From: Bradyrhizobium embrapense
GTDB lineage: Bacteria > Pseudomonadota > Alphaproteobacteria > Rhizobiales > Xanthobacteraceae
Assembly (NCBI RefSeq): GCF_001189235.2
Contig: NZ_LFIP02000005.1
Span: 1-64,000 of the forward strand
Direction of reading: 5' to 3'
Length of the DNA stretch: 64,000 bases
The notes under the pieces are model-generated. The model saw only the letters and a list, made by a program, of their open reading frames with translations. It was not told the DNA's origin and did no database searches. Positions 17,258 to 28,518 of the stretch are shown piece after piece (position 1 is the stretch's first letter; each line of letters opens with the position of its first letter). The position numbers and the translations under genes were made by a program.

Positions 17258-18376
17258 ATGGGTCCGTTTCCGCACGATGCGCCGCCGGCCGAGATCAGCA
17301 CCGAGAACCCGATGGGCACCGACGGCTTCGAGTTCGTCGAATATGCCCACCCCAATCCCGGCGAGCTGCATGCCCTGTTCAAGCTGATGGGCTTTGTCGC
17401 GGTCGCGAGGCACCGGACCAAGGCCGTCACGGTCTATCGCCAGGGCGACATCAACTATCTCGTCAACGAGGAGCCGGGTACGCACGGCTTTAACTTCGTC
17501 GCCGCGCACGGCCCCTGCGCGCCCTCGATGGCATTCCGTGTGGTCGATGCCAAGCGCGCCTATGAGCGCGCGATCGCGCTCGGCGCCGAGCCGGCGGATT
17601 TGTCGTCCGCGGCGAAGACGCTCGATGTGCCCGCGATCAAGGGTATCGGCGGCAGCCTGCTGTATTTCGTCGATCGCTACGGCGCCAAAGGCTCGGCCTA
17701 TGATGCCGAGTTCGAGTGGCTGGGCGCCGAGAATCCGCGTCCCGCGGGTTCGGGCCTCTATTACATCGATCACCTCACCCACAACGTCCATCGCGGCCGC
17801 ATGGATGTCTGGACCGGCTTCTACGCAAAGCTGTTCAACTTCCGCCAGATCCGCTTCTTCGACATCGAGGGTCGTGCGTCCGGCCTGTTCTCGCGTGCGT
17901 TGACCAGCCCGGACGGCAAGATCCGGATTCCGATCAACGAGGACGCCGGCGATTCCGGGCAGATCGAGGAATACCTCAACATCTATCACGGCGAGGGCAT
18001 CCAGCACATCGCCTGCGGCGCGCGCGATATCTATTCGACCGTCGAGACGCTGCGCGCGAACGGCCTGCCGTTCATGCCGTCGCCGCCCGACACCTATTTC
18101 GAGCGGATCGATGCCCGCCTGCCGCAGCATGGCGAGGACGTGGCGCGGCTTCAGAGGAACGGCATCCTGATCGACGGCGAAGGCGTGGTCGAGGGCGGCC
18201 AGACCAAGGTGCTGCTGCAGATCTTCTCGGCGAATGCGATCGGGCCGATCTTCTTCGAATTCATCCAGCGCAAGGGCGACGACGGTTTTGGCGAAGGCAA
18301 CTTCAAGGCGCTGTTCGAATCGATCGAGGAAGACCAGATCCGCCGCGGCGTGCTGAAGGTCGATCACGCGGCGTAG
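17258..18376 (+). CDS. hppD: 4-hydroxyphenylpyruvate dioxygenase
   Basis: Converts 4-hydroxyphenylpyruvate to homogentisate, the substrate of HmgA encoded nearby. It is a 372-residue non-heme iron enzyme made of two VOC domains. Iron ligands are visible as His in YIDHLTHNV, His in GIQHIACG and Glu in FFEFIQRKGDDGFGEGNF. The ATG at 17258 is preceded by GAGGGAG; the open frame extends upstream into the Lrp promoter without support. It is transcribed alone, divergently from the Lrp-type gene. Confidence 0.97.
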   Translation: MGPFPHDAPPAEISTENPMGTDGFEFVEYAHPNPGELHALFKLMGFVAVARHRTKAVTVYRQGDINYLVNEEPGTHGFNFVAAHGPCAPSMAFRVVDAKRAYERAIALGAEPADLSSAAKTLDVPAIKGIGGSLLYFVDRYGAKGSAYDAEFEWLGAENPRPAGSGLYYIDHLTHNVHRGRMDVWTGFYAKLFNFRQIRFFDIEGRASGLFSRALTSPDGKIRIPINEDAGDSGQIEEYLNIYHGEGIQHIACGARDIYSTVETLRANGLPFMPSPPDTYFERIDARLPQHGEDVARLQRNGILIDGEGVVEGGQTKVLLQIFSANAIGPIFFEFIQRKGDDGFGEGNFKALFESIEEDQIRRGVLKVDHAA

Positions 18377-18406
18377 AAACTGCGTGGCGACCGCGCCCCA
18401 TTGCGT

Positions 18407-18490
18407 CGTCATTGCGAGCGAAGCGAAGCAATCCATCTCACCGCCTGCGGAGACATGGATTGCTTCGTCGCTTCGCTCCTCGCAATGACG
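18407..18490. repeat. Dispersed 84-bp inverted repeat
   Basis: Long hairpin with arms CGTCATTGCGAGCGAAGCGA and its near-complement ending TCGCAATGACG; the inner arms contain GCAATCCAT and ATGGATTGC. It sits between the convergent stops of hppD and the CoA transferase. It is a repeat type common in alphaproteobacterial chromosomes. Confidence 0.75.
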
Positions 18491-18500
18491 GCCGAGGAAG

Positions 18501-19613
18501 CTACTTCCCGGCCTTCCACGCGCTCGTCACGTCGCCAATGCTTGCCAGCTCCGGCTCGCGGATCGCTGATGGCGTGCGCGAGAAGCGCGGCGCGGGGGCG
18601 GGCTGGGTCACGCCGTGGCGCTCGACGAACACCTGGCGCGCCACCATGTGCGGATGCTTCGGGGCTTCTTCCATGGTCAGGATCGGCGCGAAGCAGATGT
18701 CGGTGCCTTCCATGATCTTGCACCAGTCGGCGCGCGACTTGCTCTTGAACACCTTCTCCAGTTTCGCCTTCAGCGCCGGCCAGGCTTTGCGGTCCATCTG
18801 GGCGTCGAAGTCGGCATCGGTCAGGTCGGCATGCTTGCGCAGCAGTGCGTAGAACTGCGGCTCGATCGAGCCGATCGAGATGAAATTGCCGCAGGAGCAT
18901 TCGTAGACGCCGTAGAAATGCGCGCCGCCGTCGAGGAAGTTCTGGTCGCGGCCGCCGCTCCAGCGGCCTTGTGCGGCCATGTCGTAGAACATCGACATCA
19001 GCGAGGCCGCGCCGTCGCACATCGCGGTATCGACCACCTGGCCCTTGCCGGACTTCTGCGCTTCCAGCAGCGCTGCGAGCACGCCGACCACGAGATAGAG
19101 CGCGCCGCCGCCGAAATCGCCGACCAAATTGAGCGGCGGCACCGGCTTCTCCTTGGTGCCGATCGCCGCCAGCGCGCCGGTGATCGAGATGTAGTTGATG
19201 TCGTGGCCGGCGGCGTTGGCCAAGGGGCCTTCCTGGCCCCAGCCGGTCATGCGGCCATAGACCAGCTTCGGATTGCGCGCGAGCACGATTTCGGGGCCGA
19301 GCCCGAGGCGTTCCATCACGCCGGGCCGAAAACCTTCGATCAGCGCGTCGGCATGGCTGAGCAGCTCGAGCACTTCGGCGATCGCCGCCTTGTTCTTGAG
19401 GTCGAGCTCGATGACCTTGCGGCCGCGGGTTGCCACCGCCTTCAAATTCTTGCCCGCGCCGACCCGATCCAGGGTTATGACCTCCGCGCCCATGTCGGCG
19501 AGCAGCATGCAGGCGAACGGGCCAGGACCGATGCCGGCGAATTCGACGATGCGGAAGCCGGCGAGCGGGCCCGAGGTGCGAGCGGCGGTGTGGGAGGCGG
19601 GCTTGTCGAGCAC
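18501..19613 (-). CDS. CaiB/BaiF-type CoA transferase (alpha-methylacyl-CoA racemase-like)
   Basis: Class III CoA transferase family protein of 370 residues. The N-terminal FRIVEFAGIGPGPFACMLLADMGAEV carries the CoA-binding pattern, and GRMTGWGQEGPL with DINYISITGALAAIG is typical of the AMACR subgroup. It should epimerise 2-methylacyl-CoAs or move CoA between acids; the substrate is unknown. The GTG at 19613 with GGAA upstream starts ten or so residues before the conserved region. The open frame continues upstream across an operator-like palindrome, which makes an upstream start unlikely. It is separated by 231 bp from the cox genes, so it has its own promoter. Confidence 0.88.
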   Translation of the reverse strand: MLDKPASHTAARTSGPLAGFRIVEFAGIGPGPFACMLLADMGAEVITLDRVGAGKNLKAVATRGRKVIELDLKNKAAIAEVLELLSHADALIEGFRPGVMERLGLGPEIVLARNPKLVYGRMTGWGQEGPLANAAGHDINYISITGALAAIGTKEKPVPPLNLVGDFGGGALYLVVGVLAALLEAQKSGKGQVVDTAMCDGAASLMSMFYDMAAQGRWSGGRDQNFLDGGAHFYGVYECSCGNFISIGSIEPQFYALLRKHADLTDADFDAQMDRKAWPALKAKLEKVFKSKSRADWCKIMEGTDICFAPILTMEEAPKHPHMVARQVFVERHGVTQPAPAPRFSRTPSAIREPELASIGDVTSAWKAGK

Positions 19614-19720
19614 GTTGTTGTTCCGTTGGTTGTGTGGCGTTAGGCGGCTGAGGTGCTGCGGGCTGGCTTGGTGCCGAATGTCATGCGTTTCCCCAGCCGT
19701 CCGCGAGACGGTATTTTTAA

Positions 19721-19736
19721 TTAGCTGATTAGCTAA
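19721..19736. promoter_or_regulatory. Candidate operator upstream of the CoA transferase
   Basis: TTAGCT and AGCTAA form a perfect inverted repeat with a four-base spacer in an AT-rich stretch, about 110 bp before the CoA transferase start. It looks like a TetR- or MarR-type operator. No dedicated regulator gene is adjacent. Confidence 0.4.
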
Positions 19737-19844
19737 ATTGTCTCGCCTAATGCGGGATGTGGCAAGCGCCTTTTGCCTGATCGCGCCGGTAAAACGCAAA
19801 CGGCGCGCATCGCTGCGCGCCGCCGCTCGACTTGTGTTTAGACG

Positions 19845-20645
19845 CTATCCCGCGGCGGTGACCGCGCGCTGTCCCATCACCTTCACCAGGTTGGCGCGGT
19901 AATCCGCCGAGCCGTGGATGTCCGCGAGCAGGCCGCTCGCCGGGATCGTGACGGCATCGAGCGCCGAGGCCGCCCAGTTCGCCTTCAACGCCTGCTCGAT
20001 CGGCGCCACCCGCATCACGCCGCTCTGCGACGCACCGGTCGCGGCGACGCGGACGTCGCCCGACTTGGTCTTGGCGACGAACACGCCGGTCAGCGCAAAG
20101 CGTGAGGCAGGATGCCGCATCTTGGCATAGCCCGCCTTGGCCGGGACCGGGAACGCGACCTGCGTGATGATCTCGCCGTCCTCGAGCGCCGTCGAGAACA
20201 GGCCCTTGAAGAAGTCCTCCGCTGCGATCGACCGCTTGTTGGTCTTGACCGTCGCGCCGAGCGCCAGCACCGCTGCCGGATAATCCGCCGCCGGGTCGTT
20301 GTTGGCGAGCGAGCCGCCGATCGTGCCGCGATAGCGTACGGCGGGATCGCCGATCATCGACGCCAGTTTGGCGAGCGCCGGGATCGCCTTCTGCACGGCG
20401 TCGCTTTGCGCCACATCGTAATGCGGCGTAGCGGCCTTGATGGTGACGGTGTCGCCCGAAACCTCGATGCCGATCATCTCCTGCACCTTGGAGAGGTCGA
20501 TCACGTCCGAGGGTGAAGCAAGACGCTGCTTCATCACCGGGAGCAGGGTTTGTCCGCCGGCGAGGAATTTTGATTCCGCGCCTTTGGCGAAGGTTGCGGC
20601 GGCGTCGGCGACTGAGGAAGCGCGATGATAATTGGTCTCGTACAT
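19845..20645 (-). CDS. coxM: Form II carbon monoxide dehydrogenase-like FAD subunit
   Basis: Medium, FAD-binding subunit of a molybdenum hydroxylase, 266 residues. The FAD motifs are FLAGGQTLLP near residue 30 and TIGGSLANNDPAADYPA near residue 110. A GGGAGGA site precedes the ATG. It is the last gene of a minus-strand S-L-M set and begins 13 bp after the large subunit gene. This order is that described for form II cox clusters. Confidence 0.9.
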   Translation of the reverse strand: MYETNYHRASSVADAAATFAKGAESKFLAGGQTLLPVMKQRLASPSDVIDLSKVQEMIGIEVSGDTVTIKAATPHYDVAQSDAVQKAIPALAKLASMIGDPAVRYRGTIGGSLANNDPAADYPAAVLALGATVKTNKRSIAAEDFFKGLFSTALEDGEIITQVAFPVPAKAGYAKMRHPASRFALTGVFVAKTKSGDVRVAATGASQSGVMRVAPIEQALKANWAASALDAVTIPASGLLADIHGSADYRANLVKVMGQRAVTAAG

Positions 20646-20658
20646 GGCTCTTCCTCCC

Positions 20659-22998
<2,340 letters not shown>

Positions 22999-23088
22999 GG
23001 TCTAGTCCTCCCGACCGGAGATTCGATTTGCCGCCGTTTCCATCGAGATCGGCGGTGATGAGCTTGATCGTGTGCGGTGCGTCAGCTG

Positions 23089-23574
<486 letters not shown>

Positions 23575-23976
23575 GCGTTTCTCCCAATAGCTTCGTTATG
23601 GGCCCAGTAGACCACGCTTCATGTGGGACGTAACCGCGATCAAAGTCGTAGTTGCGGCCCTGTCTTGAAGGCTCCGGGCTGTACGTTTGATCCTAGCAGG
23701 CGGCCGTTCAATGGGCAATTTGCAAGCTGCCGGCGGCGCGCTCCGGCGCGATGGATTGCGCGGCGGTGCAAGGGATTCGGTCGGTCGATCTGGTTTGCGC
23801 CATGTCAAAAACCGCCGCGACGATTGCTACTACCTTCCGCCTATAACGACAAAAAAGCGTTGCTGGCATTTTCATCGCCGACATAGCGACTGAAGATCGC
23901 TGGTTCACGAATTGGGTAGTGAGACGCGGCGCGCGATGCATCCATCGCGGCAACGAAACCATATTGGAGGAAGCCA
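23575..23976. other. Intergenic region between cox operon and alcohol dehydrogenase locus
   Basis: This 402-bp spacer carries the divergent promoters of coxS and the PQQ dehydrogenase gene. An A-rich stretch lies at about 23840-23860. GGAGG at about 23965 is the ribosome site of the dehydrogenase. No RNA gene or clear palindrome was found. Confidence 0.5.
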
Positions 23977-25692
23977 ATGAAGCTGAGGAGCGGGATTTTC
24001 TTTGCCGGCGTGTCGCTGGTCGCCATGGTGCTGGCAGGCGTTACTGCGTCGAAAGCGAATGATTCCGTCGCGAAGGCGGCGTCCGATCCCAACGGATGGG
24101 CGATCGCCGGCCACGACTACGGCAACACGCGTTTCAGCCCCCTGAAGCAGATCAATTCCGAGAACGCCGGCAAGCTGCAGCTCGTTTACTCGATGTCGCT
24201 CGCTTCGCTGCGCTCCAACGAGTCCTCGCCGGTCGTGATCGGCAAGACGATGTTTGTGTCGACCTCGTGGGGGCCGAAATACGTCTATGCGATCGATGCC
24301 GCGACCGGCGCGCGGAAATGGACCTGGCAGCCGGATATTCCGGACGACGTGCTCCAATACGCCTGCTGTGACGTCAACAGCCGCGGCGTGTCCTATGCCG
24401 ATGGCAAGATCTTCGTCGGCCGGCTCGACGGCAAGCTGACCGCGCTCGATGCCGAGACCGGCAAGGAGCTCTGGACCTCGACCGTGGTCGACTACAAGCA
24501 GGGCTCGGTCATCACCTCGCCGCCGCTCATCGTCCGCGACAAGGTGATCACCGGCTTCGGCGGCGGCGAATATGGCGTCCGCGGCTCGTTGCAGGCCTTC
24601 AACCTCAAGGACGGCAAGCTGCTCTGGCAGACCTTTACCGTGCCGGCACCGGGCGAGCCCGGCAGCGAGACCTGGAAGGGCGACACCGGGCTGCATGGCG
24701 GCGGCGCCGCCTGGCTGGTCGGCTCCTACGACGCCAAGACGGATACGGTCTACTGGGGCACCAGCAACCCGGGACCGTGGAATACCGCGGTCCGCTCCAC
24801 CGGCGACGGCAATTTCGGCAAGCTGACCAACCTCTATACCGCCTCGACGCTGGCGATCGATCCCAACACCGGCAAGATCAAGTGGCACATCCAGGGCACG
24901 CCGGCCGACGCCTGGGATTATGACGGCGTCAACGAGCTGTTGCTCGCCGACCTCAAGATCAAGGGCACCGAGACGCCCGTTCTGATGAAGGCCGATCGCA
25001 ACGGCTTCTTCTTCGTTGCCAACCGCGAGACCGGCAAGGTTCTCTCGGCCGAGAAGTACGTCTTTGCCAACTGGGCCAAGAAGTGGGACGTCAACACGAT
25101 GCGGGCGGAAGAGGATCCGGACAAGCGTCCGGGCCCGGGCCACCCCGCCAAGGACATCTGCCCGAACCTGATCGGCGGCAAGAACTGGCAGCCGATGTCG
25201 TTCAATCCGCAGACCGGCCTCGTCTACATCCCGAGCAACAACGTCTGCATGGACTGGTCGGTCTCTGACGTGAACTACAAGCGCGGCGTGTTCTATCTCG
25301 GTGCCGAATTCCCGACCAAGCCGGGCCCCGGCGGCTTCCTGGGCGAGCTCGTGGCCTGGGATCCGGTCGCCAACAAGAAGGTGTGGAGCATCAAGGAAGA
25401 CCTGCCCTTCAACGGCGGCACGCTGACGACCGGCGGCAACCTGGTGTTCTCGGGCAATCTGCACGGCGACTTCCGCGCCATCGATGCCAAGAACGGCAAG
25501 GTGCTGTGGAGCAAGAACCTCGGCAGCGGCATCGGCGCGGGTCCCGTGACCTACTCGGTCGACGGCAAGCAGTATGTCGCGATCGTGGTCGGACGCACCG
25601 CGGCACTGCCGGCCTTCCTCGGTGACATCGGCAAGAAGATGGTCGCCGCGGCACCCGAAGGCGGCTCGCTGTTCGTGTTCGCCCTGCAATAA
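23977..25692 (+). CDS. PQQ-dependent alcohol dehydrogenase, lanthanide type (ExaF/PedH-like)
   Basis: Periplasmic quinoprotein of 571 residues with a signal peptide (about residues 1-27) and eight-bladed propeller repeats. C130-C131 are the adjacent cysteines that form the disulfide over PQQ. The catalytic region reads WDYDG with D314 and D316. The second aspartate, two residues after the catalytic one, is the extra ligand found in lanthanide-dependent XoxF and ExaF/PedH enzymes; calcium enzymes have Ala or Ser there. Surrounding sequence (PAPGEPGSETW, GGAAWLVGSYD, WGTSNPGPWN) resembles ethanol dehydrogenases more than methanol-type XoxF. Electrons probably pass to the cytochrome domain of the next gene product. 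GGAGG precedes the ATG. Confidence 0.92.
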   Translation: MKLRSGIFFAGVSLVAMVLAGVTASKANDSVAKAASDPNGWAIAGHDYGNTRFSPLKQINSENAGKLQLVYSMSLASLRSNESSPVVIGKTMFVSTSWGPKYVYAIDAATGARKWTWQPDIPDDVLQYACCDVNSRGVSYADGKIFVGRLDGKLTALDAETGKELWTSTVVDYKQGSVITSPPLIVRDKVITGFGGGEYGVRGSLQAFNLKDGKLLWQTFTVPAPGEPGSETWKGDTGLHGGGAAWLVGSYDAKTDTVYWGTSNPGPWNTAVRSTGDGNFGKLTNLYTASTLAIDPNTGKIKWHIQGTPADAWDYDGVNELLLADLKIKGTETPVLMKADRNGFFFVANRETGKVLSAEKYVFANWAKKWDVNTMRAEEDPDKRPGPGHPAKDICPNLIGGKNWQPMSFNPQTGLVYIPSNNVCMDWSVSDVNYKRGVFYLGAEFPTKPGPGGFLGELVAWDPVANKKVWSIKEDLPFNGGTLTTGGNLVFSGNLHGDFRAIDAKNGKVLWSKNLGSGIGAGPVTYSVDGKQYVAIVVGRTAALPAFLGDIGKKMVAAAPEGGSLFVFALQ

Positions 25693-25713
25693 ACGATCGT
25701 CCAGGAGGCAGCA

Positions 25714-26937
25714 TTGTCGGTGTCCTGCATCGCCCGAAACGAACTGCGCACCCCCTCGCGCAACATGCGGTTGGACCGTGCAATCCGGACCGTGCTGCTC
25801 TCCGCCCTGCTGATGGCGCCGGCGCTTATGGTGCCGGCCCTGGCGGCCGGCGCCGACGAGACAAAGCCGCCGCTGCGGCTCTGCGCCGACCCGACCAATC
25901 TGCCGTTCTCGAGCGACGACCCCGCCAAGCCCGGCCTCTATCTTGAGATCGGCCATGCGGTGGCGCAGAAGCTCGGCCGCACGGTGAGCACCAATTGGTA
26001 CAAGTCCTATTTCGGCAAGCGCACCGTGCGCGAGACCTTGCTCAGCAAGCAGTGCGACGCCATGGTCGGGCTGCCCTTGATCGACGATTTCATGGGCCCG
26101 GCGGTGATCTTCTCCAAGCCGATCGCCCATGAAGGTTACGCGCTGGTCGGCGGCAAGGACCGCAAGCTTGCCGGGATCGACGACCTCAAGGGATTGCGGG
26201 TTGCGGTGCAATATCAGTCGACGCCGCAGAACCTCCTGGCGCTGCGTGACGACATCCAGAAGGTCACGGTGTTGAGCCCGGAAGAGGGCATGGCGGCCCT
26301 CGACCAGGGCAAGGTCGACATCGCCTTCATCTGGGCGCCGGTGGCGGGGTGGCTCAACAAGACCAGCTCCGGCGACAAGTATCAGATCGTGTCGACCGAG
26401 GGCGACGGCCTGCTCTGGGCGACCGCGATCGGCTTTGCCAAGGCGTCCGGCGCGTTGCGCGATGAAGTCGACGCCGTGCTGCCCTCGCTGGCGCCGGAGA
26501 TTTCGGCGCTATTTGCCAAGTACGGCGTGCCGGACGGCGCGCCGGTGAAGTTTGGCCAAGCAACCCAGGCGACGGCGTCGTCCACTGGCGCGGCCGAGCC
26601 CGCCACGGTCGGGCAGGCGGCTTCGACCGAGAAGCCGGTCCAAACAGCTGCGATCGCCGCAGATACCAAGGGCGATGCCACCGCGGGGCGGGAGGTCTTC
26701 AACGGCACCTGCGCCCACTGCCATGGTCCGGACGCGGTGCAGGCCGAGCGAAAGATCGATCTCAGGCTGCTCAAGAAGCGCTATGCTGACGACATGGAAC
26801 AGACATTCTGGAAGACGGTCCATGACGGGCGGCCAGCCAAGGGCATGCCCGCCTGGAAGGACGTCTTCAGCGACGACGAGCTCAGAAACGTATATGCCTA
26901 TCTGCAGAGTGTGCAGGATACCGGCGGATCGGACTAG
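25714..26937 (+). CDS. Fusion of XoxJ/MxaJ-type binding protein and cytochrome c
   Basis: Periplasmic protein of 407 residues. After a signal peptide, residues about 50-270 form a solute-binding-protein fold of the quinoprotein-associated MxaJ/XoxJ type (LRLCADPTNLPFS, then LLSKQCDAMVGLPL). A Thr/Ala-rich linker follows (about 280-315). The C-terminal domain is a class I cytochrome c with C333-A-H-C336-H337 and a likely axial Met378 in GMPAW. In most known clusters these are two separate genes, J and G. The start is TTG at 25714, set by AGGAGG five bases before it; an ATG at 25765 lacks a site. It follows the dehydrogenase gene by 21 bp. Confidence 0.88.
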   Translation: MSVSCIARNELRTPSRNMRLDRAIRTVLLSALLMAPALMVPALAAGADETKPPLRLCADPTNLPFSSDDPAKPGLYLEIGHAVAQKLGRTVSTNWYKSYFGKRTVRETLLSKQCDAMVGLPLIDDFMGPAVIFSKPIAHEGYALVGGKDRKLAGIDDLKGLRVAVQYQSTPQNLLALRDDIQKVTVLSPEEGMAALDQGKVDIAFIWAPVAGWLNKTSSGDKYQIVSTEGDGLLWATAIGFAKASGALRDEVDAVLPSLAPEISALFAKYGVPDGAPVKFGQATQATASSTGAAEPATVGQAASTEKPVQTAAIAADTKGDATAGREVFNGTCAHCHGPDAVQAERKIDLRLLKKRYADDMEQTFWKTVHDGRPAKGMPAWKDVFSDDELRNVYAYLQSVQDTGGSD

Positions 26938-26973
26938 CTTCGGCCGACGGCGCATAACAGTGCGAGGGTCCTC

Positions 26974-27654
26974 ATGATGGGGTTCCTGATCATCGACGAT
27001 CACCCCCTGTTCGGAGAGGCGCTTGGCAACGCCATCCGCATCTCGCATCCCGATGCCCGGATCTATGAGGCGACCTCAATCAAGGGCGCTCTTGGCATCC
27101 TCGCCAGCGAGCCGAACATCGATCTTGCGCTGCTCGACCTGTTGCTGCCCGACGTGGTCGGCTTCTCCGGCTTCCAGAAAATCCGGGATCGCTATCCGCG
27201 GCTGCCGATCGCGATCGTCTCCAGCGAAGAGGACAAGCACACCGTCCGCGAGGCGCTGGAAATGGGCGCGGTCGGCTATCTGCCCAAGTCGACCTCGCTC
27301 GGCGAGCTGTCGCAGGCGATCGCGCGCGTGCTGAGCGGCTCGGTCTCGGCGCCGCGGGATTTCGTCGCGGTCGGCGCGCTGGAGCAGTCCGAGACGGCGC
27401 GGACGCTGCGTGAGCGGATCCAGAAGCTGACGCCGCAGCAGATTCGCGTGCTTCACCTGATCGTCCGGGGCCTGCAGAACCGCGAGATCGCCTCCGAACT
27501 CAAGCTCGCGGAATCCACGGTGAAAGCGCATGTCACCGAGATCCTGCGCAAGCTGAAGCTGTTCAGCCGCAACAAGGCGATCATCGAGCTCGGCAAGATT
27601 CCACTTCCCGTCCTTGAGGCCAGTTCGGGTGCGAAGGCAGAGAAGGCGCCCTAG
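26974..27654 (+). CDS. NarL/FixJ-type response regulator 1
   Basis: Two-component regulator of 226 residues. The receiver domain has D8/D9, the phosphoacceptor D55 in LALLDLLLPD and the conserved lysine in YLPKST. The C-terminal LuxR-type helix-turn-helix is LTPQQIRVLHLIVRGLQNREIASEL. It is 36 bp downstream of the J-G fusion gene and so likely in the same transcript. LuxR-type regulators such as AgmR/ErbR/PedR1 control PQQ alcohol dehydrogenases in pseudomonads, and a similar role is inferred here. Confidence 0.9.
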   Translation: MMGFLIIDDHPLFGEALGNAIRISHPDARIYEATSIKGALGILASEPNIDLALLDLLLPDVVGFSGFQKIRDRYPRLPIAIVSSEEDKHTVREALEMGAVGYLPKSTSLGELSQAIARVLSGSVSAPRDFVAVGALEQSETARTLRERIQKLTPQQIRVLHLIVRGLQNREIASELKLAESTVKAHVTEILRKLKLFSRNKAIIELGKIPLPVLEASSGAKAEKAP

Positions 27655-27771
27655 ATTTGCTGCGCTGCAAGGCGAACGCATCCGGGATGCTACCTATAGG
27701 CCGCCGCCCGGCTTTGAGATAACGTCGTGCGCAATGGCTGTCATGAGCATCCGAGGGAGGACGGTGCAGCA

Positions 27772-28518
27772 TTGACCACGACCGTGCCCCTGGCGGACCA
27801 GCCGCCGGTCGATCAAGCGGGAGCACCTCGACTGCTGATCGTCGAGGACCACCCGCTGTTCCGTGCTGCTCTGATCGGGGTGATCGGGGCCGAGTTTCCC
27901 GATGCCGAGGTGCTGCAGGCGACGTCGATCGACGGCGCGCTGGACATGATCGCCACGCGCGACGGTCTCGATCTGATCCTGCTCGACCTGTCGATGCCGG
28001 GCACCACGGGCCTGCTTGGCGCCTACCGGGTGCGCGCCGCTGCACCGCGCAGCGCACTCGTGATCGTGTCGGCGCATGACGACTCCCGGATCATCGGCGG
28101 CGCGATCGCGCTCGGCATCTCCGGATTCATTCCGAAGTCGACGCCGAAGCTCGAGCTCGCGCGCCTGCTGCGCGGCATCCTCGAAGGCGAGGTGTGCCTG
28201 CCGACGCGTTTCCGCGATTCGGCTGCCGCACGGAAGGGCCAGGCCGACACCAAGCAGCTGGTGCAGCAGCTCGGCCAGTTCACCGCGCAGCAGCTTCGGG
28301 TGCTCGACATGATCTGTCACGGCCTGCAGAACAAGCACATCGCCTATCAGCTCGATATCTCGGTCACCACCGTGAAGGTGCATGTCTCGGAAATCCTGCG
28401 CAAGCTCGGTGTGCGCAGCCGGACCGAGGCCATCATCGCGCTGTCGAAACTGGATTTCGGCAAGCACGACCACGCGCCGGTGACGGCGCCGCCACCGTCG
28501 CACGGCGCTGAATCATAA
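27772..28518 (+). CDS. NarL/FixJ-type response regulator 2
   Basis: Second LuxR-type response regulator, about 248 residues and clearly a paralogue of the preceding gene (shared TSI-GAL, IPKST, and LQN-I-A patterns). The phosphoacceptor is D72 in LILLDLSMPG; the helix-turn-helix is FTAQQLRVLDMICHGLQNKHIAYQL. It has an N-terminal extension of about 20 residues. The TTG at 27772 after GAGGGAGGA is the preferred start; GTG at 27727 is possible. Its end overlaps the convergent kinase gene by six bp, leaving no room for a terminator. Confidence 0.88.
   Translation: MTTTVPLADQPPVDQAGAPRLLIVEDHPLFRAALIGVIGAEFPDAEVLQATSIDGALDMIATRDGLDLILLDLSMPGTTGLLGAYRVRAAAPRSALVIVSAHDDSRIIGGAIALGISGFIPKSTPKLELARLLRGILEGEVCLPTRFRDSAAARKGQADTKQLVQQLGQFTAQQLRVLDMICHGLQNKHIAYQLDISVTTVKVHVSEILRKLGVRSRTEAIIALSKLDFGKHDHAPVTAPPPSHGAES

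Noticed and set aside
23905..26211. Minus-strand open frame of 768 codons
   Set aside because: Antisense to the PQQ dehydrogenase and its partner, with no domain signature; the sense genes have signal peptides, cofactor motifs and ribosome sites.
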